Shown: positions 1 to 13,899 of the stretch, piece by piece | Position numbering within the stretch: position 1 is the stretch's first letter | How the letters are laid out: each line of letters opens with the position of its first letter | Origin: Harmothoe impar | Taxonomy: Eukaryota; Annelida; Polychaeta; Phyllodocida; Polynoidae | Direction of reading: 5' to 3' | Assembly (NCBI GenBank): GCA_947462335.1 | Contig: OX381705.1 | Span: 5,322,703 to 5,386,702 of the forward strand | Length of the DNA stretch: 64,000 bases | Program-made: the position numbers and the translations under genes | Notes under the pieces: model-generated | Seen by the model: only the letters and a program-made list of their open reading frames with translations | The model's database searches: none | Told to the model about the DNA's origin: nothing

Positions 1-3000
1 TAATATTGATGGTGTCCCAAATTCCTGCATGAAGATCTAAGATGACAACCAATACTGCCTTAGACATGCCATTCTCTAATGAAGGGTCAATGGTATCTTT
101 TTTACAAACATTCTGAGATAGGCCTCAGACATCATCAGCAGATGTTACCAGGTGCAGTAGACAGCCAGTCTACCCCAGTACACATCCTGCTTACCTCCTC
201 CAGCCTTTAACATTAACCCTGTAACAACAGCATACTGCCTTAATCCCTTTACAACAATGAATATAATATTAAATATGGATATAGCATTGGCATTATGCTG
301 TTCATTACCTAATAACCCCAATGCAATGCTGGTAAATTGGCTATGGGCAAATAGACACTCTGAAGTATCACACCTTGCTTAAATGTCTAATACATCCCTC
401 TCGCCCCCCGTCTATACTGCTGCTGATGCTACCAGATTCTGGTGATTATTTAGAAGGGGCTGCACCCCAGGCATGCCTGATGAGCCACAACCCGGGGAAC
501 GCCCCATGTTTGTCGTCTCCATATTGCAACGTCACACACATTGCACTTACTGTGTCTTCAAGTCTGCAATTCTGCAGGAGAGGCTCTGATCTCACTGGAA
601 GCTTCAAATCTCCTATGTAAGTCATTTCCTGAGCAGATACGTAGTCTCAAATTGCATAAGTTTACCTCAATTATCCAATATTGATTTTGGCAAAAAATTC
701 TAATAACACATTGGCACCAGCTCTTTTCGATAATGCTATTCTGCTTTAAATTCTCACACTGAGTACTCCTTGTCTCCCTTAGGCTCTCTCCCTCTTACCT
801 GATCCAAAGGACTTAGCTCATTGAAGTGATATGCTGACATTAAAGGGTTAACGGGCTAGTAGATTAAAGAAGGTGGCCGGTACCCTGCAGGGTTGGGATA
901 AGTAGGATGATATTGATCATTAGGTCCTGTGGTGGAAGCAGGCCAAGATCTGAGGGCAGAGTGTGAGGTGTCTCTGCTGCAGCCTGGATGTGTCAGTCCC
1001 CAGGCACCGTGGGTAGAGAAGGGGGCAGAGCGCGAGGCGTCTCTGCTGCAGCCTGGACGTGTCAGTCCCCAGGCACCGGGGGTAGAGAAGGGGGCAGAGT
1101 TGTTGTTATTGGGATGCAACAATGCATCTCCTAGCAGTACATTGATGTGTCAGTGTACATTAGTTGTAGCATTACTTTACAAACAGGTAACGTACACAAA
1201 AACACCATCCGCTAGCAGCTTCAACATAGACGTAATGGGTGTTTTCACAACCAACTCTTCCCAGTATATTTCATTTTTTCTCATTTCCAGTCCTTTTTTA
1301 TACATATATTTTCTTGTCTGGCCATGGACATTAATGAAGAAACACCAGGATGGCTACACTCTTGTTAGGAAAAAGACATAAATAAATCCCATTAGTCAGC
1401 CTCTCTAGGTGTATTTATAACCGGGATTGATTTGTGAAGGTGTTGAAAATAAAGATGAAAAAAGTATAGAGGCCACATTTCCATCATCACTTCCAGAAAT
1501 CCCATTAGTACTCTGTTTATAGGGTCTATTCATTTCATAGATGTTTTTTTACTGAGCAGTAGGATGCCAGAAATAAAGCCATATGAGCACCACTGCAGAG
1601 GGATAGAGAAGTCAAAGTACACTCTTGTAATAAAAAATAACTCATATGGAAATATGATAGAGAGGACAATATAAAACTTTCTGAGGTAATCATGAGCTAA
1701 ACTCTTGTGAAAACATTGTTCACAAAGGTTCAGATGAGTGTGAAGAGTGAGAATCAGAAAGATTAGACTTTGGTAAACAACTTTCCCTCTGGCAGAACGG
1801 GTCCCAGGGGAAGCCCCCGTTAGCCTGTAGGTGAGCAGTCTAAGACCTCAGGATGAGCAGCTCACTCAGCTAACATGTCAGCAGGCAGGGCCGCTCACCA
1901 TGGCAGCAACAGGGGCTGACTCTGCCTTCAATGTCAAGGTAAGGGTTCTGAGGGTGTCTCTTTACTCTTCATACCTTTTTTTGTAGCCCTCACTAGCAAA
2001 AAGAGCTGATAGGTCAAAAAGGGTCCAACAACTAACATGTAAGGTTGCATATAAGTTAAGAATGTTAAAACTTAAAGATAAGTAGTTTTAAAAAACCTAG
2101 ATGTAATTTTCAGCAGTGAGGTCAAAGATTGATCCTACAACCAACATGTAGGGTTGCAAGGCACCACCCATCATTGGAATAATACTATGACCAGCGGACT
2201 GATCACCCTATGACTTCCAAAGGGAAATCCCATTCAAAACAGCCAAAAGGTAAATACCTTTTAGTCGTTATGCAGCAGTCGCAGATCTTACAGATCAAAT
2301 CACGTAATCAGGCGGAAGTCATGCTGGTTACTGTCAAGAAACCATCTTTCTCAGGTACCAGCACCCTGCAGGGTCCCATATAGGGAGGGGGAGGTGAAAG
2401 GAAAACAAGACCAGAATAAAGTGCAGCAGTTGGAGGGTGCTTGTGTCTGCTGGTTGCTGGGTGGTGGCAGGGGGGGATGTGGGACATGGTAGATAGGCAG
2501 GGTTCTCCGCAGACTAAAAATTCACACCTTAAATTCTTGCATAAAAATAGCGGCTTATAAGCGAGTCAGACCCCGGGCGCGGTTTATAGGATTGCAGCGT
2601 CGTTGCAGTGTGGGGAGAACACTGGATAGGTATGCCTTCTACACATGTATTTGACTGTGATTATAGTGAGGGTAGTAGTTGTATGGTCCATATAACGAGC
2701 TGGTACTTGCAACTCCATATATGCACACATCCAAAGAAATAGAGAACATATGGAATATAAGGGATTAATACATGCACTTTATTGGCTTTTGAACTATGAT
2801 TTAAGGTTGGCATGCTTTCTTAAAGAAACACTTATCTTATGATTTTTCTATGCATCCCTGCTGAGAAATTCATTAGTACATAATGATGGATATGTACAGT
2901 TTATCCTTAGGTAGCATTGTAGTAAGAGACACATGAGTGACTTAGTAATTAAGAGGCAGAATATAACGTGTGACAGTTACAAGTCAGTGTTTGGGGTGTG

Positions 3001-6000
3001 CATGCCATGGATCTTGTCACTCTGGCTGGACGGCTCTGTGTATTGTATATCAGCATTGTATATGTATTGTGTGCAACCGTGACTGTGAGTAAGGTTAGTC
3101 TTCAAGGAGTGGCCCATGCTACGTACAGGGAATCAGTGTTAGCTGAGTCAAAAGCTGTCCCCACCCCCCACCAGCAGCCTGTCTTATTGTTTCTACCAGC
3201 CGGCCCCTCTTGTCTCCCACCAGATGCAGCTTCCTCACATCCATGTGGGACACCATTAGAGACTTTACCACCATTGTACACCTCCTCCTTTTGTGTGATG
3301 CCTTCTCAGTAATCCATCCCTACCCTACGCCCTCATTAGCTCCCTCACCACTACTGTGCAGATTTAGCTATCCTTCCACCTTCTGACTCCCTATCCTGTT
3401 TCTACTATATTACTCACCTTACATACCTAACCTTTAATATCTCTTCTACTGTCTTCCCTACCCACACATTGTCTTTATCCTCTACCTTGCCACATTAAGA
3501 GTTTTATCTTCCTGCCAATCGTCTGACTCCCTGTCCTCAATTTTATTTCTCTGCATCCACACCACCACTTTTGCTTCTCTCTCTCCCTTTATCTCTACAT
3601 CTTTCTCCGGCTCATTCTGTGTCTGTCTGTCTCTCCCTCCTCTCCACCCTCTGTATATTTCCTTCATGATACAATGGCACCCCCCATGTCCCTCTAACAA
3701 CAACAAGGTTTTCTGAGTCTGGCTGCACAGACTGCCGTGTCTCCAGCTAATGAGGCTGGTGCCTTGTCATCACGACCAAATTAATCCTGGAAGATAAGCA
3801 CTGTGATAGAACATTCAGCTACCATGTTTAGCTGTTTAACACTTTAAGGATGGCATTACAACAAATTAAACCTTTAAATGTATTATTACCTCCGGATATT
3901 ACAAACTGTACCCATGTATCGCCAAGCACTTAATCAAGGCCTGTGTTTAGATAAAATCATAATATGAGTCAGATTTCAGGGACATTTGAAACTTGTTCTC
4001 TCACTAATAACATTGCTGGATGGGGCTATTTAAAGCTGGGGTTACATGATCAAGGTCACCACTTTAAGCCAGTGCTGCTATCAGCCGGCCTATCCTCTTG
4101 GCATCTACTTCATTTACACAACAGGGGAAACACTTTGAGGGTAACCTGGCCTTATATGCTGGAGTCATTGATGTTTTCTTTCATTGTAATGGATGAGAAA
4201 TGACTGTGAGTTAGTCAGGCATACAATAACAAATGTACAATTAAAGGGATGTTTTCCTCCCTGTCCAGCCCATCATAACATTCCTCAAGATGAGAAATAA
4301 ATCTACAGTAATCAAGATTCATAGAAGACTGCTTCTTTAGTAAATTGTAATTATCTCTCTCCTAAACACAGCCCCTCGCCCCAATGGTCATTTGTCTAGT
4401 ACTGATGCTCTACCATGTTTCGGTGTTAAATTTGATACCAATAGCATCTAATTTTATGTGTTTTTATATAGGCAATGTGGAATTGCCATTTCTTTCTCAT
4501 GCCTACCACGTTAATGTGGTTCTCTTGTAACAGACACTGATTCTGCTGTGGTTACAGTCTCTAGTACCTAACACTGTGACAGCCTAACCTGTAAGAGAGT
4601 AAGTACAGTAAAGAGAGTAAGGGGTGGCAGACAAAGAAGTACCTAGACATCAAAGATGATCTGCTTATCACATACTATCAATACCTCCACCTTGCGTGAC
4701 AGATCACAGCAACTAAGAGGACCAATTTAGATACAGGACCCATGTGAGCAGCCAACCCTGTCACTTCACCACAGACAGTATAATGTTCATGTATAGCTGG
4801 AGACAGCTGTCAACAAATATTCCAGGAATTATAAACAGAGTTTATACCTAATAGATATTCTACCGAATATGAGACGCTTTAGATGATTTGCAAGGTTGGG
4901 CTGGAGAGCAAGAGTTGGCAATATTAGACAAAGAGGGAGGAGGCTCTGCGGCTGAAACAGGTGAGGCAGGGCTATATCCATAAAATATCAGGGTGTGCAA
5001 CACTGCCACTGCCACTGGAAGGTCTAGTAGACAGGCCGATATCTGAGTGTCCTATCCAGGTGGAGATGGAAAGGTAGCGGCAGTGGATCCTTTACCTCAG
5101 GTTACGGCCTGTACTCAACTATATACACTACCTCATCCTTAAACCATCTGATGGGACCCCCACCACATTAGCCTAGGGCTGCTAGCCTTACCGACATCAG
5201 AAGCATACATCCTACTTTGAAATGCAAAACCCTTCAAAATATTTCCCCTCACCACACCATCTGCTCTCAAACCAAACGATTCCCCAACACTAACCTTTTC
5301 CGCTGTCCCATATCCACAGAATAATCCCCCTTAGTACTCCCCTTCTATGTCCAAAATACATGTCTTTTTCATCCGGGGAACCACATTGATAGAGGAGTGT
5401 AGGTCCCCATTCTTTACATTTTTCTTCCATTTTTTTTCTCTGTATTTTTTCCGGCACTGCAATGTTTTCCCTGTTAGCCTGCATACCAAATATACAAAGC
5501 ATTCATTGTAATGTAGAGTGTAACAGTGAATTTACCGGCAATTCACTGGAGGCTAGAAGGAAGTAAAGGACATGAGTGTTAGTCTAAGCAGAAAAGAGGT
5601 TGATTGTAGTTAGAATAATAGGTAGGTACAGGAGCATGCAATATGCAGTAATGGTTTCAGGCTTTGGGGCGTGGACACTTTCAAATCATGCCACCACTTA
5701 GAGGTAAAACCTACACTGTGCTTAGGCATTTGATGCTGTGGTAATCCGTTGGGTGTTAGGTTAATAGACCTTGGACATGTACCCCGGTTTTCGGTCTCCA
5801 GTAGGGGACTACTGGTAGTAAAGTACAGTCCAAATCAATGAATTTAAATGGGTTTAGGATACAATATAGCATGATGATCCCTCATAAACAATGTCTTTGA
5901 GGCATCCTCAGATAGTATGAACGTGCCTTAGATGTTAGGATTGTCTTGACAGCTAACACTGGCCTGCTTCACAGCTGTTTTTTTTGCAGTTATGCTTATC

Positions 6001-8955
6001 ACTGTGTCTATTAGTAATGTGACCTCATTAAACTTTTGATATTCCTAAAGGCAAATTAGTGAAGATTCAAGTGGAGCAACAAATGAAATTCTTGGAAAAT
6101 AATAAATCCATCATGTACCATGAGCCAGAGGAATTTTTCTGAAATAGATTGAATCAAGACAAGAAAATTAAGGAGTTGGCATGGAACTCAAATGCTCCCT
6201 GAATAATGCCACAGGGTATGACTCGAATCTAACAGTGCTGTATTACAGACCTTTGCAGAGCTCCCATTTGCATCATTTTAATCCCATACTGCTACGGGTA
6301 TTATCCAGACATCAATGTGTTTGTGTTGATAAGGAGACTACCAGCTGGGACTTAGATGGGAGTAAATAATTATGGCCGTGTCTCTTCTCTGTGTTGCAGC
6401 CACCCATTACATTTATCAGAATGAGGAATATATGCCTGCCATAATTAGGTTTCAGCAGCGCCACTTTTTGTACATATAAATCATACAGTGTAATTACAAC
6501 CACCGGTGCCTCCCTCACAGACAGCTGCTGACTCCAAGAGTGAGGCAGCAGGTTATTTTATGACACTAAGAATGATATTTTTGCATTCGGTTGTTCTTCA
6601 AATTGAGAATTATGTAGATAAGTAGTGGCTATTTGGCTGCCAAAAAGAAAAGGTGAGATAATTTAGGTGAACATATTCATTTTTATTTCACAGGGGGGAC
6701 AACCCAGTCCATTATCATAATCGTCAAATATGTGTATCATAATATAACTTTTTAAGTATGTACAGAAACAGAACTGCTGTCCTGTAATCCTCATCATGTC
6801 TGTTTCATTATTCATACCATCTTGGAGTGATTACTCATATGTAGGCTGAGCAGGGAATTTGAGTAGAATACATAAAAGCCTTATCATAGACCATTGGTCT
6901 ACCAGGAAGATACATACTTTATGGTCTTATCAAAGTTACTTTAGGTACTTCGTATTGTCTGGTGCTGCCTGATTTTAATCCAAGCTTACAAAATAAAGCT
7001 GGCTGCAATACCCTCAGGTCATTGTTTAAGCACAGTTCTCTGCCTCAGTCAGACAAAATCACGTCTGATGAAGAAAAGTTAGACACCACATTTTAGTGTG
7101 ACACCTGCCTTTGTAACGAAGTAAGATAGCCCTACTTTCTTCTGTCAGATCAAAATTCAGTCAAAACAGGTTCTCCATCCTCTGAGTATCATCAATGATA
7201 CAAAGGTCTAGTTTAACTTACAGGACCTATAAATATTGAGGCATCATGCTGTCTGTAGTTGAAGCTGTCTCCAATTCCTTAATCTGACTGCTGATAGAAA
7301 GGAAATCAACTTCATTTAGAACCAAGGAGGTAAATATTACAGATTTAGTAAAATCTGTAACATTTTATCTGCTCCTGTTAGTCGTTCATTATCATGTTCT
7401 CTATTGATATCTGATAGTCCTCTCTTACCATACTATTATTAGATATTTGTTGCCTTCATCTGTGAAGCTTTCAATCCTAGTTTCTCTTAGCACTTCAAAT
7501 ACAGCCACTTCTATACCAGATATAATGTATGATATGACTATCTGAGGTATTTAGAGCAGACAGTAAGATACACCGCTAGGATAAAATCCATTAGTGTTAC
7601 TGCATGAGTCTTAAGGAACATCTAGACATGGAATTTTTATCAAAGTAATTTCTCCATAAAGACAGAGCATACACAATAGCAAATAGATGAACATTTTATG
7701 ATTTACTATTTGCCACCATGATTCTTTGAGTATTGAGGTAATGTTATTCTCTTTTTTGATAAACAGAGAAATTCGTCGAGTAAATTAGGTGGAAGGATCA
7801 GCAGCCCAGGCATTCCACATGCTGTTTTGTTACACTACCAATATGTTGGGTTTGCCCAATGCTTATTCTCTCCCCCATACCTGACCCACCTCTATTTTCT
7901 TTCCTTCTGGTTGTTTTGCCATCTGTATGTCTACTTATCTCCCTAAGTGCTTTAACATGAGACATATCCCCCACATTCCTTTGTTAAAAATGAATAAGGG
8001 TATAAGTCATTTAAGAAGGTGTAATCATGCAATATATTCGAGGGGGAGGTTCTCTCAAAATATATATCGATAATAGCAGACACTTTGTGACACCCCTGGG
8101 TCAACTGCAAGCACCTTTCTATTTCTAAGTCGGTCTCTAGTCAAGCATTTTTCAAACACAAATAACAATGAAAAAATATTCCTTTGTTCTTGTTTTAGTT
8201 TTTTTTAAAAGGAACCAAGTTTGTTTATTTGATACAAAGGTACACTTATTTAAGTCTGTTGACTGGAAGGTGGCAAAGAGAAAGAGCAATAGGTGATAGT
8301 AAAGGACAGACATAGAGGCAGGAGCCTCTCTGTGTGTGTGAGCTGCTCCCGATGTCAGTGATGTCCCTAGGGTGTGGTGAGCATAAAATGACCTCTTTCA
8401 CCCCTAGGGAACGCAGGTCTTATTACATTTAGATGTCGGCTTGACCACGGTCATCCATTTAGACATGAAGGTTGGAGGCACCTCCCCTGACACTCAACAT
8501 GTCCCAGTTTGGGCTTCATTCACTCTACACTTCATCAATCTCCCCCCCCCCCTGTAATCCTGTCCCCCACAGCGTCCCAAATGTGTCTGCTTTTTTCCGA
8601 CCTTTCCTCCTCAGCTTTGTCTCACTGGGTTTAACCTCCCTAGTTCCTCTGGGTCAGTCTGTTTAGCTGTCTACCTGCCATCCCACTGTCATATTGTGCC
8701 ATCATTATCTTAACGATCTGCTAGAATGATATGCACGAACTTAGTGATGACAATAGTTGGCAATTAGGTGTGTAGTTTGTTTTTTCCCCTAATACATACA
8801 ATGTAGATGTTGGTAGCACTGCAGGACCAACCAAAATAATAAGGGTCTACAGCATGTGCTGTTGTATACATACACGGTAGTAGTAGCAGAGCATCACACA
8901 GTGTTGCCCCCCTTCTCCCATTATCTTAAATATGTCAAATCCTCCCACCCTTTGA
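1..8955. other. gene-poor AT-rich DNA with diverged repeats
   Basis: I see no supportable gene here. Open frames are short and low-complexity, and none carries a recognisable domain. Fragments of interspersed repeats recur elsewhere in the window: about 3,965-4,180 resembles 21,700-21,900; 4,700-4,820 resembles 52,620-52,770; 5,610-5,840 resembles 54,105-54,330; and 6,115-6,190 shares a short block with 13,030-13,080 and 25,740-25,790. A pyrimidine-rich patch lies at about 3,320-3,680. These matches were made by eye and are partial. Confidence 0.6.
955..1100. repeat. 69-bp tandem duplication
   Basis: Two adjacent copies of a 69-bp unit, each beginning GGCAGAG and ending in GGGTAGAGAAGGG, start at 955 and 1024; a third partial copy begins at 1093. 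The copies differ at only a few positions, for example GTGTGAGGTG versus GCGCGAGGCG. The period is a multiple of three, which explains why an open frame passes through. I do not regard that frame as a gene. Confidence 0.85.
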
Positions 8956-8959
8956 CCTG

Positions 8960-9135
8960 TTGCCCTGCCATCCCACCACCTCAACCTACTTCCACCTACA
9001 TACCACTTTCCATCTCACTCAATGCCTCCCTCTTTCTTTCTCTCCCTCCCACTTGCAGTCCAACAGTGCATCCTAACCACACACCACCCCATTTCACGCT
9101 CCCCCTCCCACCCCCTCCCACCCCCTCCCACAATG
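8960..9135. repeat. polypyrimidine tract with CCCCCTCCCA triplet
   Basis: The plus strand is strongly C/T-rich and ends in three perfect copies of the 10-mer CCCCCTCCCA at 9,101-9,130. The minus strand therefore has regularly spaced G-runs that could fold as a G-quadruplex. The open frames on both strands are products of this simple composition. Confidence 0.7.
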
Positions 9136-9264
9136 TTCTGACCCACTCCCACCTGTGCAGTCCCAAGAGATGTCCAGTGTACACCCTTATTGACATTTCA
9201 TCAGCAGAAGAGGCAGCCTCTTCCCTTTATTATACCTAGCATACGATAATGCTATTTGTTAAAC

Positions 9265-9372
9265 ACTGAGGTCTGTATGCCCACGATGTAGAGTAAAAAT
9301 GCTGTATGCCCACGTGTGTGCGTATGGATGTATGCCTATGCAGTTGGAGGTACTGTGGGCATACAGCTATAG
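9265..9372. repeat. inverted repeat around TGTATGCCCACG
   Basis: TGTATGCCCACG occurs twice in direct orientation (about 9,274-9,285 and 9,303-9,314), and its reverse complement GTGGGCATACAG lies at about 9,355-9,366. The core TGTATGCC also occurs at the larger palindrome at 9,705-9,866, suggesting related fold-back elements. Confidence 0.5.
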
Positions 9373-9704
9373 GCTTGACTACCTGCCCTGGTCGCTCCAC
9401 CATGATTGGCCCTTAAGTGGCCGTTGAGTGGCATTGAGAATGGTGTAGATTACCAAGCAAACAACTAAGGAGTAATTATAACTCTGTCTAGACTAACTAA
9501 ATACTCGCTTCTCATTAGTTAAAACCCTAAAACAGTACCAAGTACCCAGCCACACAGTCAGGATGATACATTCTGCTCTGTTTGTTTTTGTCTGTTGAAT
9601 TCAAAGGGCCATGACATGATGTGGCTGTGTCCAATTTATAAAGGGCCGTGTTGAATCTTACCCATGTATAGTCATATCATTTTACGAGGGATGGCTAGGT
9701 ATAA

Positions 9705-9866
9705 TAAAGCCAAAACCACACTCAAATACATCTAGACTTTTGTACGCCTTTCGTGTATGCCTATGTGTACGGGACTCTCATGCTACGCACTCGAGCCCGT
9801 ACACATAGGCATACACTCAAGGCATACAGAGTCTAGATGCATTCTCGTGCAGTTTTGGTTTAGTAT
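9705..9866. mobile_element. palindromic fold-back element (MITE-like)
   Basis: The two halves are reverse complements over roughly 65-70 nt. The inner arms (GTGTATGCCTATGTGTACGGG and its complement) match perfectly around a loop of about 20 nt, the middle arms share TCTAGAC/GTCTAGA, and the outer arms share CCAAAAC/GTTTTGG. There is no coding capacity. It fits a non-autonomous DNA transposon or fold-back element; the target duplication is not clear. Confidence 0.6.
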
Positions 9867-10639
9867 TACACGCTTTAAGGGCAGCATAATGCTTCAAGGT
9901 GGAATGCTCATCTGTTGTCATGATAAACAGTCAGTGACTACAAGTAGTTCATTGTCATTGATGCATCATGGTGGTGTATCAAGCTCCCAGGCTGGGCATT
10001 ATGTATGTATACCACATCTGTGAGTTACTGGGTTGCATTCAATATTTGCAATGGCAAAAGGACAAAATAAATTAAGTACTTTCTGAGCCTTAAAGGGATG
10101 GACCATGATTTGATATACAGCCACCACCCGGTCTCCTCCCTCCAGCCCAACCCCTCACTCCCCCTCCCCAGCATGTAAAGTGCACAATACCCTGGGAGTA
10201 TGTGGGCCACAGCACAGCAGGAGGCGGGCCACTGGGTGCCCAAGCACCTAGTAAATAGATGACCTCTATAGTATAGTGCTTGTAGTCTATAGGAGTAGAT
10301 TGCATGTACAGAGTGGACAGGGGACTGCAGGGATGGCTGGGGTTTAATAAAGTAAAGCAGGGACACTCAAGATCTGTTTTTTTTATATGTCGGCGTGGTC
10401 TATTATTTACACCCTTGGTTGTACCCTGTGGTACAAGGGTGTAACAGGCTAACAGATAAATCCCACTTAAGTAGTTCATGCAAGCATATATTCCATAAGC
10501 TCAGGTAGATCAAGTTGTAGCTGTGTTTGTTTCATTACTCTGTAATGACAGACATCAGTATGCCACCAAATCAAATAGTCCATAATTGCTGCCATTGGCC
10601 TCTTTAATTTATTATTAATATCTGCATTTTTAGGGTACA

Positions 10640-10940
10640 AAATGGTTCCCTCGGTGGTTGCTAAAGGCCTATAGCAACTATATTGGAGGATATCAGTATA
10701 ACCCCAACTTGTGTACTAGACGCATGCAGCCCTGGTGTCTATTATGTATGGCACTATCTGTGAAGAGTATAGCTGCCTTTCAGGGGGGGACAAGATGGCG
10801 GCCTCAGTGGTTGCATGTGCTACAACCCTATATCTTCTATATTGGAGGACACCAGTATAAAGCCCACTCATGTAGTCGCTGCATGCAGCCCTGGCCTCTT
10901 TCATGTGCGGCTGTGCAGATCGGCTCACAGTCACCTGCTA
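10640..10940. repeat. tandem duplication of ~151 bp
   Basis: Two neighbouring units start at about 10,640 and 10,791. Shared blocks, in order, are GTGGTTGC, TATATTGGAGGA, CAGTATAA and GCATGCAGCCCTGG. The units are clearly homologous but diverged. No coding function is apparent. Confidence 0.7.
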
Positions 10941-11134
10941 CCCACAGACAAGGTGGTGAGCAGTTGATAAAGTCTGTGAGCAACTCGAGAGTGCCTGATA
11001 GACGAGCTGAGTGGGGAGGGGACGGGTGTGTACGGGGATCCTGAACGCCTTAATCCTGGCTTTAGGAGCTGTGGATCCTACTTCTACAGGGTAGAGACTG
11101 ACTGGTGTGAATATAGGATGGATGGGGATGGAGT

Positions 11135-11235
11135 ATTGGCAGAAGGAGGGGGAGAGGAGAGGGACAGAGGAAAGAGAAAGAGAGCAAATAGACAGAGAAG
11201 AAGAGAACATTGGAGAGAGGGAGAGTGAGGAGGTT
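11135..11235. repeat. polypurine (GA-rich) tract
   Basis: About 100 nt of nearly uninterrupted G/A on the plus strand, followed by a T/C-rich stretch to about 11,600. Such mirror-like purine/pyrimidine asymmetry can form triplex DNA. Open frames here are compositional. Confidence 0.65.
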
Positions 11236-13439
11236 CCCTTTCTAAATATTCCCTCTGAAAACCCTGTATCCATTACCCTCATCATTTGCTGCATCAACTT
11301 TTCAACCCAATATAATTATATATATATTTGCCTCCAACTTATTTTTTTTCACTACCATCTATTCTCCCGTCACTCCATGTTGTCTTCTTTCTTCTCCCCT
11401 TCTATATCATTACTGTTATCTCCTTAATCTCTTCCCCACCTCCATTTCTCCTCTGTCTGTATCTTTGTATATATCTTTCTCTGTCCATATCTATCTGTGA
11501 CCAACATGATGCCCTTTCTGACCACAAGGAGATACACCCTGCTTGGGCATGCAAAGCCCTAGACTGACCCCCTCACCCCTCTCCCGTTCTTTGACTACTC
11601 ACCTACATCCTCTCTCTGCATTCCCAGCATCTTACAAGGGTTTAATCCAGTATGGGACTAAATATGATACAAGGGATTCTATATTACTGTATTGCATATG
11701 GAAATTACCAAGAGTTGGTATACAACAGTAGAAACTAGTAAACACAGGCAATATCATATCTCATGTGATTAGATCAAAAAGCAATTTTATCAGGAATGGT
11801 CGCCCAGTGCCATTCATGAATATTCCTGCTTTCTAATATTGAGTTTAACATTGCAAACAGCAATAGCAATTCAATAGAAAATAAAAGGTTATTGAATTCA
11901 ATGCATAGAATATAGAGATGAATAGATTAATGAGGAAAGTAGTTATCCAGCAATAGAAAATATGCATTAGATTATATTCATAAGGATGAAAATCATCAAG
12001 ACACAACATCACTGAATACAAAAAGATGAATACCCGGATGTATGGCTTTGACTGTAAATTTATCATTAAGTGACTAAAAGCTACATCTCACCACAATGTA
12101 CTGATATCTACTATGCACCTGCTTTATATTGCATTTTCTTTAATTTAGAAGTGTATGCACATATACTCTAATTCATTTCAACTGAATTAATAAGGAGTTT
12201 TTCTGGGCCCAAGGATATCTGCATGTAGGGAATGGTTTTCACATTTATGATTTTTATCTTAGGAGTAAAATATTAACACAAACATATGACATGGCATAAA
12301 CTAGTACTGATATAAGCCATATGATCCAACATAATAATATACTGATATAAGCCATATGGTGATACAGGTCAATGAAAATATATAATGATATTTTACAGAC
12401 TTCCCTTGCTTGAGATAAATACATTTCACAGCAAATTATGTTCTCATTAGTATTTTGTGACTGTATTATTGATGCCCCACCTTTTACAGTTGCCTAGCAT
12501 CATAGAACAGAACTGCACAGATCTCATGGACCTAGATCTAAACGTGTTAACCCAATAAGCAGTAAGGTCATGGTAATGCCTGCCTGACTGGAGGTAGGTA
12601 GGTTGACATCCTTCAGCAAACCCTGTACCAAGGCCTCGTTCAGCTTAGGTTTGAACCACTACAGTCACTAGACAAGACATAAACACCACACCAAGAGGCC
12701 ACTACTGCAGATTAAGCTGCATCCATACATCCACATGACCGTCTGACAGGTATTCCTGCTAGAGATGACAAGCAGAATACTGCTATCAGCTATATCACTT
12801 AAATTGTTCTGAATGTCGCTTTGACACCCTTTAATCTAACCCCCACCAACAAAGCAGCTGGCAGGGTATAGGGGGGGAGGCCAAAAGGGGAAGCACTTGT
12901 ATCCCCTTCTGTAGTACCAGAAGGCAGCCATTCATCATAGGAGAGGGATTCCCATCCTTCTTTCACTTCCCTACGAGCAAAACTGTGGCAACATTGTCAA
13001 AAAGAACTAGGAATAATGGTGAGCTCACAAAAGGAGGTTTCCTGAACTGAATCAAGTGAAGACAAGAATACTAATGAGTTGAAGAAATTCTTAGGCATTC
13101 TGAACTTGTTTCAATATTTAATGGGCAATTTGCATCAAATCATTTTATAGTGCACTTGGGCATGATTATAACATGTAGAAATGTGCCGAGAAGGTAGGGG
13201 AGCTTGGGTGTAAATCAAGTCTATGAGGCAAGTTCAATTTAATGTAAGATTCAAAACAGGGGGATGGTGCTTTATGATCAGTTAATACACTGGAATGGGA
13301 AATAATTAATGTGTAAGTACAAACAGATGATCTCTAATAGAATTAGTTGATATTTAGCACCCTGAATCTGACTAAACAGCATTTTTGTATAGCCCTGAGC
13401 AGGTAACTGGTATACTGATATCTACAACTTCAATAAGTA
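11236..13439. other. gene-free DNA with small repeats
   Basis: No gene is supported. A perfect 19-nt direct repeat (TACTGATATAAGCCATATG) occurs at 12,305-12,323 and 12,340-12,358, a period of 35. The part from about 13,020 to 13,430 is a diverged copy of 25,735-26,165; both share a TCAAGTGAAGACAAGAA block and a later TTAGTTGATATTT block in the same order. Confidence 0.55.
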
Positions 13440-13590
13440 TACAGGATTTGTTTAAGTTCCGTATTTCCCCGACAGATTGACCTCGAAAGGGTCCGTATTT
13501 CGTTGAGACCCTTTATAAGGGTCGAAACGAAATACGGAGCCTTGAGAGGTCAATCTGGAGGGGAAATACGGAACTTAAACTGATCCTGTA
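13440..13590. mobile_element. 151-bp full-length palindromic MITE
   Basis: The whole segment is a near-perfect inverted repeat with arms of about 74 nt and a loop of only about 4 nt at 13,514-13,517. The arms begin and end with TACAGGAT/ATCCTGTA, so the ends abut TA dinucleotides as in Tc1/mariner-type targets. Each arm contains CCGTATTTC, that is (C)GAAATACGG. There are only a handful of mismatches between arms, including short blocks near GACAG/CTCCAG. It has no coding capacity. Confidence 0.75.
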
Positions 13591-13899
13591 TTTATTTTTA
13601 AATGAATCTGTTGGGTAATAAAGGAGAAAAAGACGATTTATTAACCTGCATGATCTCGAAACACATCCAGATGCGCCATGACACCTTGCTCGATACACAC
13701 TTCCGGTCTGTAAGCCTGCGCGAAAAAATAGTCCCCCCTCCTTCGATCACCTACATTGTCTTTATTTGTATAAATTAGGCCTTCTTTTCAATTTTAATAT
13801 GTTAATTTCTTTAAAAAAAGAAGTCGATAAAAGTATAAATCGTCCTTTATCGCCAAAAAATATATCGTCGCCCGAAAAATAAATCTAGGTCAAGTTTAA

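Noticed and set aside
929..1381. 150-codon open frame
   Set aside because: It is sustained by a 69-bp tandem repeat with a period divisible by three and starts at a non-informative position.
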